Assembly: GCA_013115135.1 (NCBI GenBank)
Contig: JABANP010000212.1
Location: 1 to 64,000, forward strand
Length of the DNA: 64,000 nt
Reading direction: 5' to 3'
DNA from: Perkinsus olseni
Taxonomy: Eukaryota > Perkinsozoa > Perkinsida > Perkinsidae
Positions 1-10,020 of this stretch are shown piece by piece. Every line of letters starts with the position of its first letter. Position 1 is the stretch's first letter. The notes below the pieces were generated by a model. It ran no database searches. It was given only the letters and a program-made list of their open reading frames with translations, and was not told where the DNA came from. The position numbers and the translations under genes are program-made.

Positions 1-1
1 T

Positions 2-454
2 ATTAAATACTACGCAGAGGCCTTACTAACCCTGTTAGGTGGGGATAAGGTCGCCTACGCTAGATATCCCCAGTTTGGTATCGGACCGCGCCGAGCTGGA
101 TCGCAGATGCACACCCATCATGCAGCCCTCAATGTAGCACCACCACTCATCCTCTCCCATCGTAACCCTCAGTTACTCCTTTGCGGCCGTAAGCGTTGGC
201 TCCTCCTGCCATCTCGGTATGCCTTCTGGTCGCATGAGCCATCAGTGAGTAAATGGAAGGCATGGCAGCAGCTAGATCATGTTATTGAGATTGAGCAGTT
301 ACCAGGTGAGTAGCCGCATCATCCTCGATGTCTTACCGTGCACCATTCCCTAGGTGATGTTTTATATGTACCGGAGTTCTGGGGCCATGCGACCCTCATA
401 GAGGAGGATGCTTCAACTGTCGCTATTGTAAGGGCTTATTTACAACTTTCTTGA
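2..454 (+). CDS. JmjC/cupin-like domain protein (JMJD8-like), 5' partial
   Basis: This is the C-terminal part of a JmjC/cupin_8 type protein, likely a 2-oxoglutarate/Fe(II)-fold enzyme; its substrate cannot be inferred. The frame is open from base 2. It shows GIGPRRAGSQMHTHH (metal-site strand with HTH), LLCGRKRWLLLPS (the GRKRW strand typical of JMJD8-like proteins) and, after an intron at 306-353 (48 nt, GTGAG...CCTAG, phase 1), GDVLYVPEFWGHATL with the distal histidine. It ends LQLS at TGA 452-454. The start lies outside the window. The family assignment rests on motif order; JMJD8 versus another small JmjC protein is uncertain. Confidence 0.72.
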
Positions 455-1853
455 GTTTAATCCTTATTCAGGAATTTATACCGTCACTCAGTGTCCATGC
501 TTGACCGATCGCTGTTTCTGAATTCCTGTTGCGAATTTCGTTCTCAAAAGTATCCGAGAGATAATCTTACTCCGTTCTAGACTAGAACTTTCAGTGGCGT
601 GTGGAGTGAATGACTTACTGTGAGTCGCCATCAGGATACTACCCAGTGAGTGCAATACACCTGCGACTATAGACACGTGAATACATTCATTCAATGTCAT
701 TGGAAAATCCTACACGGCCATGTGCTCACGGTACGCTGTTCACTAAACCGCTGTTCACTAAACCACTGTTCACTAAACCACTGTTCACTAAACCACTGTT
801 CACTAAACCACTGTTCACTAAACCACTGTTCACTAAACCACTGTTCATCACCGATCAATTCACTCACATCATCGATGATCGAGTCACTTTCATCACCGAT
901 ATCGGCTCAGTCTGAGACCGAGCTGATATCGGCGGTGAGCACTTCCGAGACTCTCGGAAAAACCCCTCAATAGTTGGATGTGAACGTGTGCGAGGCACGT
1001 TCCTTCTCTTCGGGATTCTCAAATGGAGACTTGCTGGTTTTTGCAGGTCAGCGTCCCTTGGTTGCGCGTGGTTTTTTGGGCTTTCCGACTTCGCCGAGGT
1101 TGCATCGGGAGAGTTTTCTGAAAAATCGACTCGCTCGGAACCGAATAACTTATTCGCTTCCGAATCTGGCGTTTTTCCTTTGAAAATCCTAATTTTGATT
1201 TTCCTTTGACTCGGCTTTTTGAAAACACCTTAAATCGTGGCTCTCATCAAAGCACATTGGAGCAGCTTTTCCTCGTACTTCGCGGGTGTACTACTCGATA
1301 CGCGAACTGCCGTTGCGCGGTACGACTCGACGGAGAAGACATCATCCGTTGCGTACGGGGCAGTGCTAGGCGAGGTCTTGACCCTCTAAGACTCGGTTTT
1401 CACTGTGCTACCCTCAAACGTGTAACGCTAGTGTACCATCGCCACGTAATAGTCTCATCATACGATCTCCTGTGGGTGTGAGCCTTCCATGTTGGAAGTT
1501 GTAACACACAATGCTCGATTCGTGACAGGGATATCTCTCATAGCCCTTTTCTACAGTACAACTACTACTCGGTAGGGCCTTGGGAATCTCCACAAGGTCG
1601 GAATTTCCGTCTTCGGAGTTGGACGTACTACGACCGAACGCATCCGTGATTTGACGAGCGGCATTCTCTATTTCTGGGCCAGGTAACTTCGAACCAAAAT
1701 AAATAGTACTTGCCCTTTTCCGAAAGCTTCTTTTCGGGAAGCGCTTCGCTCGGCGAGCCACTTTTGGAGTGAATAACCTACAACACAGCAATGACTTGAA
1801 AGCAGCGAAAAATTAAAAGGAAACTCAAGCGACTCCAACTCGTCGGCCCGCTT
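455..1853. other. Region without a supported gene
   Basis: No reading frame here has convincing coding character. The stretch holds the 15-bp minisatellite at 736-840 and isolated perfect odd palindromes of the same kind as the cluster further right, for example 574-588 and 1142-1156 (7-nt arms around one central base) and 943-959 (8-nt arms). A 125-codon minus frame at 1414-1791 shows no recognisable motif and is not called. Confidence 0.5.
736..840. repeat. 15-bp minisatellite, 7 units
   Basis: Seven head-to-tail copies of CTGTTCACTAAACCA (the first ends in G) run from 736 to 840, followed by a broken unit CTGTTCATC. Because the unit is a multiple of three it stays open as a (LFTKP)n frame, but nothing else supports translation. 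Confidence 0.95.
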
Positions 1854-1914
1854 GCCGATTTAATCGGTCCGGTTACCAAGTTCACCCAGCTCGAAGTTGA
1901 GCTTCGAATGACTC

Positions 1915-1951
1915 AGCCCAATAATTGGGCTTACTAATTATTAGTAATAAT
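1915..1951. repeat. Chained odd palindromes (AT-rich)
   Basis: Three overlapping perfect palindromes with single-base axes are seen: AGCCCAAT A ATTGGGCT (1915-1931), TTACTAAT T ATTAGTAA (1931-1947) and ATTATTA G TAATAAT (1937-1951). The last two axes are 5 nt apart, a short-arm variant of the main module. Confidence 0.9.
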
Positions 1952-2330
1952 GCAAGCTTGACAGCTCCAATACGCTCTAGCATGTAAAGCGTATAGCTTA
2001 GAGCGTAGGGTTTCTACGGTGGTGAGTAATACTCTCCGAGTACCTATAGTCTAGATGCTAGTGTGAATAGGGCGGACATCAGTGGTGCCGGATCACCTCG
2101 CTAGGATAGCCCTATACTTATAGGCTATAAAACACAGAACAGCTACCTGTACAGCAGCAAACGAAGGGGAGCAATATCTGCAATATGCATTGTGTGGCTC
2201 GTCTGGGACGCGTCGTCTCGTGGAATTCGTCTTCGCGATAGTCCGCCCTGGGTTGACTGCCTTCGATGAGAGCTCGTGCGAGAGCACATTGTACACATCG
2301 GACATATGCCTCTTATCTGCGAGCTATACC

Positions 2331-2378
2331 GACGAAGACGCTGAAATGACACACGCATAACAGTGCTGGTTCTTAGCT
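2331..2378. repeat. Diverged repeat copy 1
   Basis: The segment around CGAAGACGCTGAAATGA up to TTCTTAGCT resembles 3423-3466 (CGAAAACATTGAAATGA up to TTCTTAGCT) at roughly three quarters of positions by eye. A third, shorter trace (CGAAAACATCGAAAT) lies near 4016-4030. Confidence 0.6.
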
Positions 2379-2395
2379 GAGTCAGCTAAGCTGAC
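2374..2395. repeat. W-rc(W)-W module, X=AGCTGA
   Basis: Perfect copy with X=AGCTGA, N1=G, N2=A, left flank T and right flank C. A diverged repeat at 3423-3480 carries the same flanks with a single TCTTAGCT-like site and no 14-nt expansion, so it looks like an unfilled version of this site. Confidence 0.95.
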
Positions 2396-2861
2396 CAAGA
2401 GTTCGTCAACGCGTCAAGAGCCTCGCGGATTATGTAAGATAATAGATTTTGCTGTTTGGTCGCTTGCCGAGATCCATGCACGCTCTCAGTCTCGCAGTTC
2501 ATGGAGTTCGCAAAGATGCGAGAACACGGCATCACCGATATTTATCGTGTTTCTTCACCACGAGAACTCGCTCTCCTCATGTAACATTGGAGCCGCTACA
2601 ATGCTGGCTGGGTAAATGTGACGAACTCTGGGTAGTGGTCAGCTGTGGGGTTGACCGCTTGGAGCGTATAACCCAACAGGCTTGAGTGACTTAGGAGGTT
2701 CGAGTATGACCCAGTCGAGAAGAATATGATGACTTGATGTTCGAATTAGTTCCCCAGGATTACTTACCCTGGAACCATCTTGGTAAAGAACAGTTTTCGA
2801 TAGTCAGACAGCGCCACACTGTTCAGCAGTGACACTGTTACTGTGGCAGACAGTTGGGTTA

Positions 2862-2883
2862 GTGTCAAGCTGACACTGTCAAC
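2862..2883. repeat. W-rc(W)-W module, X=TGTCAA, one mismatch
   Basis: X=TGTCAA, N1=G, N2=C, flanks G and C. The middle 6-mer is CTGACA instead of TTGACA; everything else fits. Confidence 0.85.
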
Positions 2884-2891
2884 GGTCAGCT

Positions 2892-2913
2892 AAGTTGAGT
2901 CAACTTAGTTTAC
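2892..2913. repeat. W-rc(W)-W module, X=AGTTGA, one mismatch
   Basis: X=AGTTGA, N1=G, N2=T, flanks A and C. The third arm reads AGTTTA. The first palindrome is longer than usual (9-nt arms, 2890-2908). Confidence 0.85.
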
Positions 2914-2929
2914 CTTTCGTCGGTACATC

Positions 2930-2974
2930 TCATGGCTGTTTGCCAAACAGCCATGACCAAACAGTGTTTGGTCA
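2930..2974. repeat. Two abutting long odd palindromes
   Basis: A 27-nt perfect palindrome (2930-2956, 13-nt arms, single-base axis C2943) overlaps by 3 nt a 21-nt perfect palindrome (2954-2974, 10-nt arms, axis G2964). Both share the core CAAACA/TGTTTG. They are longer than the 22-nt modules but have the same one-base axes. Confidence 0.95.
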
Positions 2975-3029
2975 AGAAATCTATCCATCTGTCTTAGTTT
3001 TTCGCTGGTGTCCTCGTTTCTTGTACAAT

Positions 3030-3051
3030 GTACAGTCACTGTACTACAGTG
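3030..3051. repeat. W-rc(W)-W module, X=TACAGT
   Basis: Perfect copy with X=TACAGT, N1=C, N2=C, both flanks G. It is preceded by an overlapping 13-nt palindrome TGTACA A TGTACA (3022-3034). Confidence 0.95.
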
Positions 3052-3132
3052 TACATCATCCGACGGATCGCGGTCTTTCGAACGGTGAAGTGAACGAAGT
3101 CTGTCATCAGTTCTCGACTGAGACGACCTCTG

Positions 3133-3154
3133 CTACTGCGGCAGTAATACTGCC
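3133..3154. repeat. W-rc(W)-W module, X=TACTGC
   Basis: X=TACTGC, N1=G, N2=A, right flank C as expected. The left flank is C where T is predicted, the only deviation. Confidence 0.88.
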
Positions 3155-3663
3155 ACTAATATGCTGACTCTCAGATGCTCATTCCGCGCGCTACCTCAAC
3201 AAGCGCGCTGGGTATTTATCGACAGCGTTCCCAAGACTGCCACCGAGGCAGGTGATCATGGTTGCCTAGAGGCCAACGAAGACAGTTTCGAGTGCAATTC
3301 TGTGGCTGACATGATGGGCATCGAGGACGAAAGTCTCACCATAAAATCATTTTCCCGGCGCCACGATGATGGATACGATAGACTTTTCATGAAGCTGGGC
3401 TCTTACCCGCAAGCCATACCCACGAAAACATTGAAATGAGACACGCACAATAATTCCGTTTCTTAGCTCATCACGAGTTCCTTGACCCACAAGGCGTGAT
3501 CGGATCATCTGAGTCAGACGCCAACTATCCGTGTTCGTTTGTTTGTGCTACTTCTCTCCCATCGTCCATCTTCCTTGCATGTGTGCCGTAGCTCAAGTCC
3601 CGTCATCTGAGCGAATTTCCGGCACTGAAGCATCAGTTACTCTTGGAAACTTCTTCGATGAAG

Positions 3664-3685
3664 CTGGGGAATCCCCAGTGGGGAT
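3664..3685. repeat. W-rc(W)-W module, X=TGGGGA
   Basis: Perfect copy with X=TGGGGA, N1=A, N2=G, flanks C and T. It directly abuts the next module. Confidence 0.96.
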
Positions 3686-3707
3686 GTCTACAATGTAGAC
3701 TCTACAT
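3686..3707. repeat. W-rc(W)-W module, X=TCTACA
   Basis: Perfect copy with X=TCTACA, N1=A, N2=C, flanks G and T, head to tail with the module at 3664-3685 with no intervening base. Confidence 0.96.
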
Positions 3708-3802
3708 CATGAATGACGACCGGCTCGATACCATTTTCATCAGATTGGTTCATGGCCCTAGGACTCCAAGCCCTAGAGTCTAAGGCAGGTCCGGTTAAGC
3801 TG

Positions 3803-3824
3803 CCAGTAGCCTACTGGCAGTAGG
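3803..3824. repeat. W-rc(W)-W module, X=CAGTAG
   Basis: Perfect copy with X=CAGTAG, N1=C, N2=G, flanks C and G. The first palindrome extends to 10-nt arms (3800-3820). Confidence 0.96.
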
Positions 3825-3912
3825 TGCCCGAAACCTCTAGTCTGTGCTTGATTCTAGTAGAATAGTTCAACATTTTGCTGTTGAGAACTGCGGAGCATCG
3901 AATCCGCTGTTG

Positions 3913-3934
3913 GTCACTAGTAGTGACTCACTAC
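3913..3934. repeat. W-rc(W)-W module, X=TCACTA
   Basis: Perfect copy with X=TCACTA, N1=G, N2=C, flanks G and C. Confidence 0.96.
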
Positions 3935-4043
3935 CAGCTCACTTCGACGATTCCGTGAGCCCTTCTTCTAGGTGATCGTTCATGGGTAGTCCGCGAGAGA
4001 GGCGAAGAGCCCTGCGAAAACATCGAAATCACTGTAGGATAAC

Positions 4044-4065
4044 GTATAGAATCTATACTATAGAT
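4044..4065. repeat. W-rc(W)-W module, X=TATAGA
   Basis: Perfect copy with X=TATAGA, N1=A, N2=C, flanks G and T. Confidence 0.96.
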
Positions 4066-4462
4066 GAATCAACCTTTACCATTACCTGTGTATAGTTGTA
4101 TCGTGCAGTTGAGGTGAGCGCGTAGTGAATCCAACGCATGACGATGGTAAGATGTGATTGTTATTAAGGTTTGTAAGCCTGTCAAAGCTGTTTTGTTGTG
4201 TTGAAAGAAGCCTCTGGTCCTATATGATGGGCTCGTTGAAGAGCTGCCATTGAGGTCGTGCTTGATAGAGCTTTGCTACTCGCTTATGTCTGTCGTCGTC
4301 GCCGACTCGGAGACAGACTGTCGCTGAGCTCAGGAAATCTCGGAAGGACGATGGCCATGATTCTCATGGCCATTGATGACCATGATTATGCGCTGGATTC
4401 TCTGAAACCGATGATTTTCGCTTCTTGACAACGAGAGAGGGATGCCGGTAGGGTCTGCTGGC

Positions 4463-4484
4463 ATTCAGTCACTGAATTTCAGTG
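4463..4484. repeat. W-rc(W)-W module, X=TTCAGT
   Basis: Perfect copy with X=TTCAGT, N1=C, N2=T, flanks A and G. The second palindrome extends to 9-nt arms (4468-4486). Confidence 0.96.
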
Positions 4485-4701
4485 ACAAGCAGAAAACCAA
4501 GGCTGCAGTCCAGAATCACTTTGGAGACGAGAATGGTTTCAGGTTTGTGAAGAAGTGAGATGTTGCCTCCAGAAATGCAAAACACGGAAGAGGTCGCAGT
4601 TTGCAGTAGGCGGCAGTGTCGTTCAGGGTCTTCTATAACAGTAATAGAAGGCCGACTATCGGCTGGAAGCCGATAATCCACGATAAGCCAGCGATGTCAA
4701 C

Positions 4702-4723
4702 AATGAGCGGCTCATTATGAGCC
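4702..4723. repeat. W-rc(W)-W module, X=ATGAGC
   Basis: Perfect copy with X=ATGAGC, N1=G, N2=T, flanks A and C. Nearby, 4740-4763 holds a related pair (axes 4748 and 4757, 9 nt apart) with TCTGCTTC-type arms. Confidence 0.96.
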
Positions 4724-4929
4724 CCTGAGCGGCTGCCACTCTGCTTCAGAAGCAGAATCTGCTCTGTTTCACGGAACACAACAGGAGCGTTCCTGTGTAA
4801 ACGAAGAAGGCATGGGCAGTTGGCGATCCGGGCTGACAAGTCAGCCAACTTTCCTTTCACAAGCATGCAAAGGATGCGATTGGCCTCTGTAGGTTTATTA
4901 CTATTAGTTGGCTGAGGAGGTATGGGTTA

Positions 4930-4951
4930 CTTGATTGAATCAAGTTGATTC
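4930..4951. repeat. W-rc(W)-W module, X=TTGATT
   Basis: Perfect copy with X=TTGATT, N1=G, N2=G, both flanks C. It is the last module seen before the first gene on the right. Confidence 0.96.
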
Positions 4952-5508
4952 CGCATCGGAATTTCGGATTTATTTCTTTTCCTATGGTTACTGGGTCCGC
5001 GCGGCGGTAGAGGATTGCCGCATAGGTTCACGATGAACCGTTCATCCCACTCATTCTCGTTGCAGAGCATATCCGTGTCCTTGGTATTGGCAACAACATA
5101 GCCAAAGAGATAAACTCTTCATCTATATGTGGTCGACGACTACTCCTCGCGTACAGATGATGAGCGGAATGAATCATTTCGACTGATAGATTGTAATGAT
5201 GGCCACTCACTCGAGATTCCACTAACCGTACACCCCTCGAGGCTATGTACCACATACAGTGTGGGATGCAACCTATGCCACAGCCTACTACTAATGTCAA
5301 CGGTTAACACAACGACACTTATTCGGGGTGAAAAGACGAGTCAACACGATTATATCGCGAGATCATAACTTACTGGCCATGAACCATGAAAATCACTATC
5401 ATCATCAAATGCTGCACAGCCTAGGAGCACAATAATGATGATGGTAGTATACCAACTGATTATATACATACAAAAATGATTTAACTAATACGAGAACGAT
5501 AGCATGGG

Positions 5509-8377
5509 TTACGACGACTGATGAGTATCATCATCGTCTCCTTGCCATACAGTGAACCAATCAATGTCAGGGTGCGGTGGGCATGGCGGGATATCTCTAA
5601 TCTCATCCTCGCGTACACCTGTAATGAACATAACATCAGCCGGTGGGGATATAATACGCACCTATTTTGATATTGGTTCTCTCATGACTATATACCAGCA
5701 AGTTCTGACATAGTGCTCCCAAACGGAAGAGTAGCCCATTCAGTCTGTACCACGGGAACAAGAGATACCTGATAGCAATGGCGATTCAGTGATTGAGTAG
5801 TATTAAGGTATTACGTGCATAGAGTGCATCGTAGTTCCTTCCTCTCACGAAGGACTACAAGCTGGAATATTGCTACTGCTATGTATAATACGGTAGTGAA
5901 TATTAACGTCATCAGAATGAGGCCTAGCCAATCACGGAGTAATAAACCGCATAATAGGAATACTCTTAGCCAATCTAATATGACTGCTAGGAGCTCCTGT
6001 AGGAAATATGGCTTCAAAGCTAGACTAGCTTTATGACAGAATGATGATGGATGAAAAACTTCAAAGAAATATGAGAATGTCTTCTTGTGTGAAGTTAACT
6101 CCCATGACTTAACACGCTGACGGAATAATACCTAATGCCAACAACACCAGTAGTGAGAGTAGCAGCAGCAGCAGCAGTTGCGGTAGTAAAGATAATGAAT
6201 GAGGATGATGATACTACCGTCCAGGCATCAGGTGCGTAGGTAGGTACTATCGCTTGGGCGCATGATATTATCTTAGAGTCATCTCTTTTACGGAGGAGTG
6301 ACAAACCCATATACCTATCATGGTGATGATGATGAAGAGAGGGGATGATGGTGATGAGGATAGATTATCACATATCTTCACCATTAAATACAGTATCGTG
6401 CTCATAGAATATCTCATCAAGTGCCTCACGATCCCATAGTGCTATAGCACCATGACAAGACAGACACCTGATAATGGTGTTCTTGTTTATGATTATCATG
6501 GTATCCTGAGCCAGGATTCCTGACCTAGCCATCGTTGCTTGGAATAGTTTATGGACTGCTGCCATTTTGTATTCGATATCTTGACATTTTACCAGAAGGT
6601 TTGGGATGACCATCAGGAGATGCAGCAGTGATGGGGAAGTGTACCTAAGCATGGTTGTGGTAATGATCATAGGTTACGCAGTATGAGTAGTACAGCTTTT
6701 ATTGTTGTATCCTTAGTGAGCTGTTCTTGTGGTATATGTAGATCGTGAGGTAAGGGCACATCATCATCAATTATCACTGCATATCTGCTATGGTAAAGTG
6801 TATCATAGTATTAGTAAGACGATAATACTACGTGAACTGCGGTATCTTTTCGTGCGCCTCCAGAAACGGTATCCAGTATTTATTACACCAATAGAAAGCA
6901 AACGTCTTATTCCCCTCGGGGGTGTATAAATAATTTATATCAGGATGTACCTGCCTCATCATCGCCTACTGTCACTGGTAATGCGGCCCACCTCTTGCGC
7001 CGCCCATTGTGTCTGGTCCTGCGGCTGCAGTGTGGGCCCATTATCACAGACGAAGATATGACTTGGTGGGAAGACGTTCATAGCAGATCGAAGTGTATTA
7101 GTAAATGTACTGTAACGTTCATTGGTCATGGTAGAAAGATGGCAAGCGATCATCAGACAACAATTACTAGTTATGTTTTGTTCCAATACCTGAGGATGCT
7201 AGAACATAGCAAAGAAGCGTGCATGGCAGATGACGATAGTCTTACAAATTCCAGGCTTTTAGTATCCGTAGAAGAACTGGTGTCACTATTTATTATTGAT
7301 GATTCTGATGAGTGATGGGTGATACCATCATCCTCGTCGTATCCTTCACTCGGTATTGCGGACTCCAAATCATCATCGTCGTCGTCACCAGTGGTGCAGC
7401 TTTCGCTATTCCCGTGATTGTTGTTGTTGATGATCATACCAGCATCGCCATGCTGTTGTTCTGCTGGTTTGACATTCTTGGCAGCTTCTGCCTCCGCAGC
7501 TGTCTTCAATACTCCCTAATAATGACGAAATAGTGACCTCTCTGATTGGCATCATCATCATCTACATGCCCACCTGTATATGACGGCTGAAGAGAGGAGC
7601 ACTCGGCCACTTAACTATCATGCATGCGATGAGGAATAACATAACATCCAATAGGACATCAACAAATATCAATAAATCCAACCACGTAGACACATTCCAA
7701 ATGGAGACATTACCAACAACAGCTTCTAGTACCTGAGGGTGCTATCACTCCTAAGATGATACTCATCATCCTCATCTTCATGCCCATAGTGAGTCTTACC
7801 GTACGCTGTGTCTTCAGTTGTTGAGGTGAGAAGTATATTATCAGGAATAAGGTGACGGTAATGAGGAGGATAAAGAATATGTTCGAGTAATATCTGAGGA
7901 TATTAGGGATGATGACAAGCACCACTAAGGGCATGAATGATACTGTGTTCTAATGATACACTTTACCACCTCACTTACAGATCTCGATAGCTGCTTATTC
8001 CGATATGTTGTTAACTTTTGTGCTTTAAGTTCCTTCCATTGTCTAATCCGCCTCCTCCAAGCGTTGCTATCATATCTCTTCCTCGGGTGGTGATGGTGGT
8101 CTCTACTCGTCATACCAACAACATCCCCACTCAACACCGACTGTCTACTGCTCCACAGTGGCGGGCCGACATCAGGATGCCTGGAATAATACACACGGTA
8201 CAGCGGATATCCCGGGCTCATGATCCATACCCCAGAGGCGGTGGTGGTTGTGTTGTTGTTGTTATGATGGTTGGGTCTGGCGTCCACATGGCACTCAACG
8301 TGAAGGGTGTGGATGATACTGGTGATGGTGCGGCTGTAGGGTGGGGCAGTTTGGTTACTTGACTTACCAGACTTCAT
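5509..8377 (-). CDS. Membrane family 2 glycosyltransferase, chitin/hyaluronan-synthase-like
   Basis: Multi-exon gene ending DDDDTHQSS at TAA 5509-5511. An N-terminal basic region is followed by a hydrophobic segment (about 7800-7900). Then come in order LMIACH, LRSAMNVFPPSHIFVCDNG, HPDINYLYTPEGNKTFAFYW, VIIDDDVPLP (DDD donor/metal motif), LSCHGAIALWDREALDE, HDTVFNGEDM, VVPTYAPD and RQRVKSWELTSHKK, and finally two or more transmembrane stretches (5830-6010). This order fits processive GT2 enzymes that polymerise or export polysaccharide at a membrane; the sugar is unknown. Introns are short, and the one at 7950-7978 appears to be only 29 nt. The start at 8377 is the first ATG of the N-terminal exon and is provisional. 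Confidence 0.75.
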
Positions 8378-8545
8378 AGGCGTTTGATAGTTAGTGTCTA
8401 CAGTGAGGAGATCGACACAGGTGGAAGGGAGAGGCGTTTTTAGTACTTGCGAGAGTAATGGAACATGTCAGTGATGATGATGTTCCTGATTCGGTGAATC
8501 CGCCTTCGGCCGGAGGAGGCCTAGCAAGGATAAGCAGCTCGAAAA

Positions 8546-8619
8546 TACCCGATGCAGGATTCGAACCTACGACCATCTGCTCCGTAGGCAGACATTCTAT
8601 CCAGCTGAACTAATCGGGC
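8546..8619 (-). tRNA. tRNA-Arg (anticodon ACG)
   Basis: A full cloverleaf can be drawn on the minus strand: acceptor GCCCGAT/ATCGGGT with one G-U, D-arm GTTC/GAAT, anticodon stem TCTGC/GCAGA around loop CTACGGA, and T-arm GTAGG/CCTGC around TTCGAAT. Anticodon ACG reads CGU after A-to-I. There is no intron. It lies downstream of the membrane-protein gene on the same strand. Confidence 0.95.
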
Positions 8620-8676
8620 GATAATAAGACACGATAGGATACCGGCAGAGTCGAAGATCTGGTAAACCGATACACC

Positions 8677-10008
8677 TCACGTGGGCGCCAATGGAGGTTC
8701 GCAGGCCTGCGCATCTCCGCTCGATATATGGTAGAATCCTTCAGCTCGGGCCGCCTGGCCTTCTTCCATCTCTTGCAGCATCGCTTCTTCATCCCAACGT
8801 CTCTCAAGCTGAGCTCGAAGGTATCTCAAAAACATCATCCTTACTCGTCTCTAGTTGAAGAGACATGAGGATACTTTCGCTTAGCGGGTAGTTCAATAGC
8901 CATCTTCGCCATCCCCTCAGCCTTCTCTCTGCGTAAGCCGATATCAACATACCTAAACAGCAACAACGACGACGACGATAGTGTGATGGTATCAGTAGCA
9001 CCATGGTTAGTTCGTTACCTGAGGATAAACTCGGCTACCAACCAGAATAATGTGATAAAGACAACGCCACAGATAAGGCCTCTCAGGGTAACAACATTCG
9101 CCGGGGTTAACGTGTATACGTTATTACCTGAGGGAAGGTGAAAGAAATAATAGTTATTTGCTACGATAGTGATAATTATAGCCCCTACAATATGATCCAT
9201 CCTTGACATCGATGCAGTTGGCAATGATAACCACTGCGTTATCATTGTCTTCATCACGCATGTAGACAGAACACTCTAGTGGTGTCTCATTGAAGGGTAC
9301 TTCCTCCTCTAGAGTACTAGGGTCAGGACATCTATTGTTAGTCCCTCTCTCGGTACATGCATCACCACAAGTATCATACGAATAACATATAATCTCGGCA
9401 TCCTCCCTCTTCCCTTGTGATGGTATAACACATTTACCACGCCTGTCCATGGTGAAGGTGAGTGAGGTCGTCGCGGGGGGAAGTTACCTTTCCTCTATGG
9501 GAAGACCCTCGGGTACTGCAAATCCAGCGTCATCTATTATCTTCATGAACGACTCCTTCAATGGCAATGATACCTAGAAATAGTGGCATTATCATACCAT
9601 AACAATCGTAACTATTATAACTCTGATGTTACCTGACATCTAGGTCCGTCTGGAGAGCCTCCACCAGCACTGCTACTACTAAGGAAGGTCTGCCCTAGCT
9701 CAGGACACTCATACAACGGTACTATGTCCAGGTTAGGTTCAATAATCCAAGTGTAGCCCCAAGGACCACCATGTGGCAGCAATACACAGGCATAATGATA
9801 GTACTGTAAATAATATGGTAACTCTACCTAGTATGGGTAGAATGGGTGGTTTAGTTATCTTAATAACAGCAGGCTGCTGATGGGGTGAGTCCAGGGTGGT
9901 AGGGGAAGGGGGTAGTGATGATGATGTCATTATCCTACGACAACTAGAGCAGTTTTTGTTCGACGATTCAATGCACGCAGGCTGTCGGCGGTGAGGACGC
10001 TCAATCAT
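8677..10008 (-). CDS. Uncharacterised single-pass membrane protein with cysteine-bearing domain
   Basis: Exons join in phase to give WGYTWIIEPNLDIVPLYECP, SLPLKESFMKIIDDAGF, a cysteine-bearing stretch (IICYSYDTCGDACTERG, NNRCPDP), a transmembrane segment LICGVVFITLFWLVAEFIL and a charged, helical tail ending CEPPLAPT (TGA 8677-8679). Introns visible on the minus strand include GTAACG...TTTAG (66 nt) before the tail. An apparent 20-nt intron, GTAAGGATGATGTTTTTGAG at 8825-8844, restores the frame between STRDE and YLRAQLERRW; the alternative is a stop after DE. The 5' end is uncertain (ATG at 10008 or an internal ATG). I do not recognise the family. Confidence 0.5.
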
Positions 10009-10020
10009 GCGTCGATTATC

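Larger units (their letters stand above)
1854..4951. repeat. Cluster of W-rc(W)-W 22-nt modules
   Basis: At least 13 sites share one architecture but not one sequence: flank, 6-mer X, one base N1, reverse complement of X, one base N2, X again, flank, where the left flank complements N2 and the right flank complements N1. Equivalently an 8-mer W appears as W(1-7), the full reverse complement of W, then W(2-8). Each perfect copy is two overlapping 15-nt odd palindromes with axes exactly 7 nt apart. Perfect copies start at 2374, 3030, 3664, 3686, 3803, 3913, 4044, 4463, 4702 and 4930; near-perfect ones at 2862, 2892 and 3133; a weaker one lies at 1854-1875. Function and origin are unknown. No gene is supported between 455 and 5508. 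Confidence 0.9.

Noticed and set aside
1414..1791. 125-codon minus frame as a gene
   Set aside because: No motif, no neighbouring exons and the composition matches the surrounding non-coding sequence.
2374..3934. AP-1-like (TGAGTCA) or GANTC sites as the explanation for the palindromes
   Set aside because: Some axes give TGAGTCA or TGACTCA, but most modules have unrelated cores, and the 7-nt axis spacing is not explained.
1854..4951. CRISPR array reading of the palindrome cluster
   Set aside because: Arrays have one conserved repeat with variable spacers. Here every module has a different sequence and irregular spacing; only geometry is shared.
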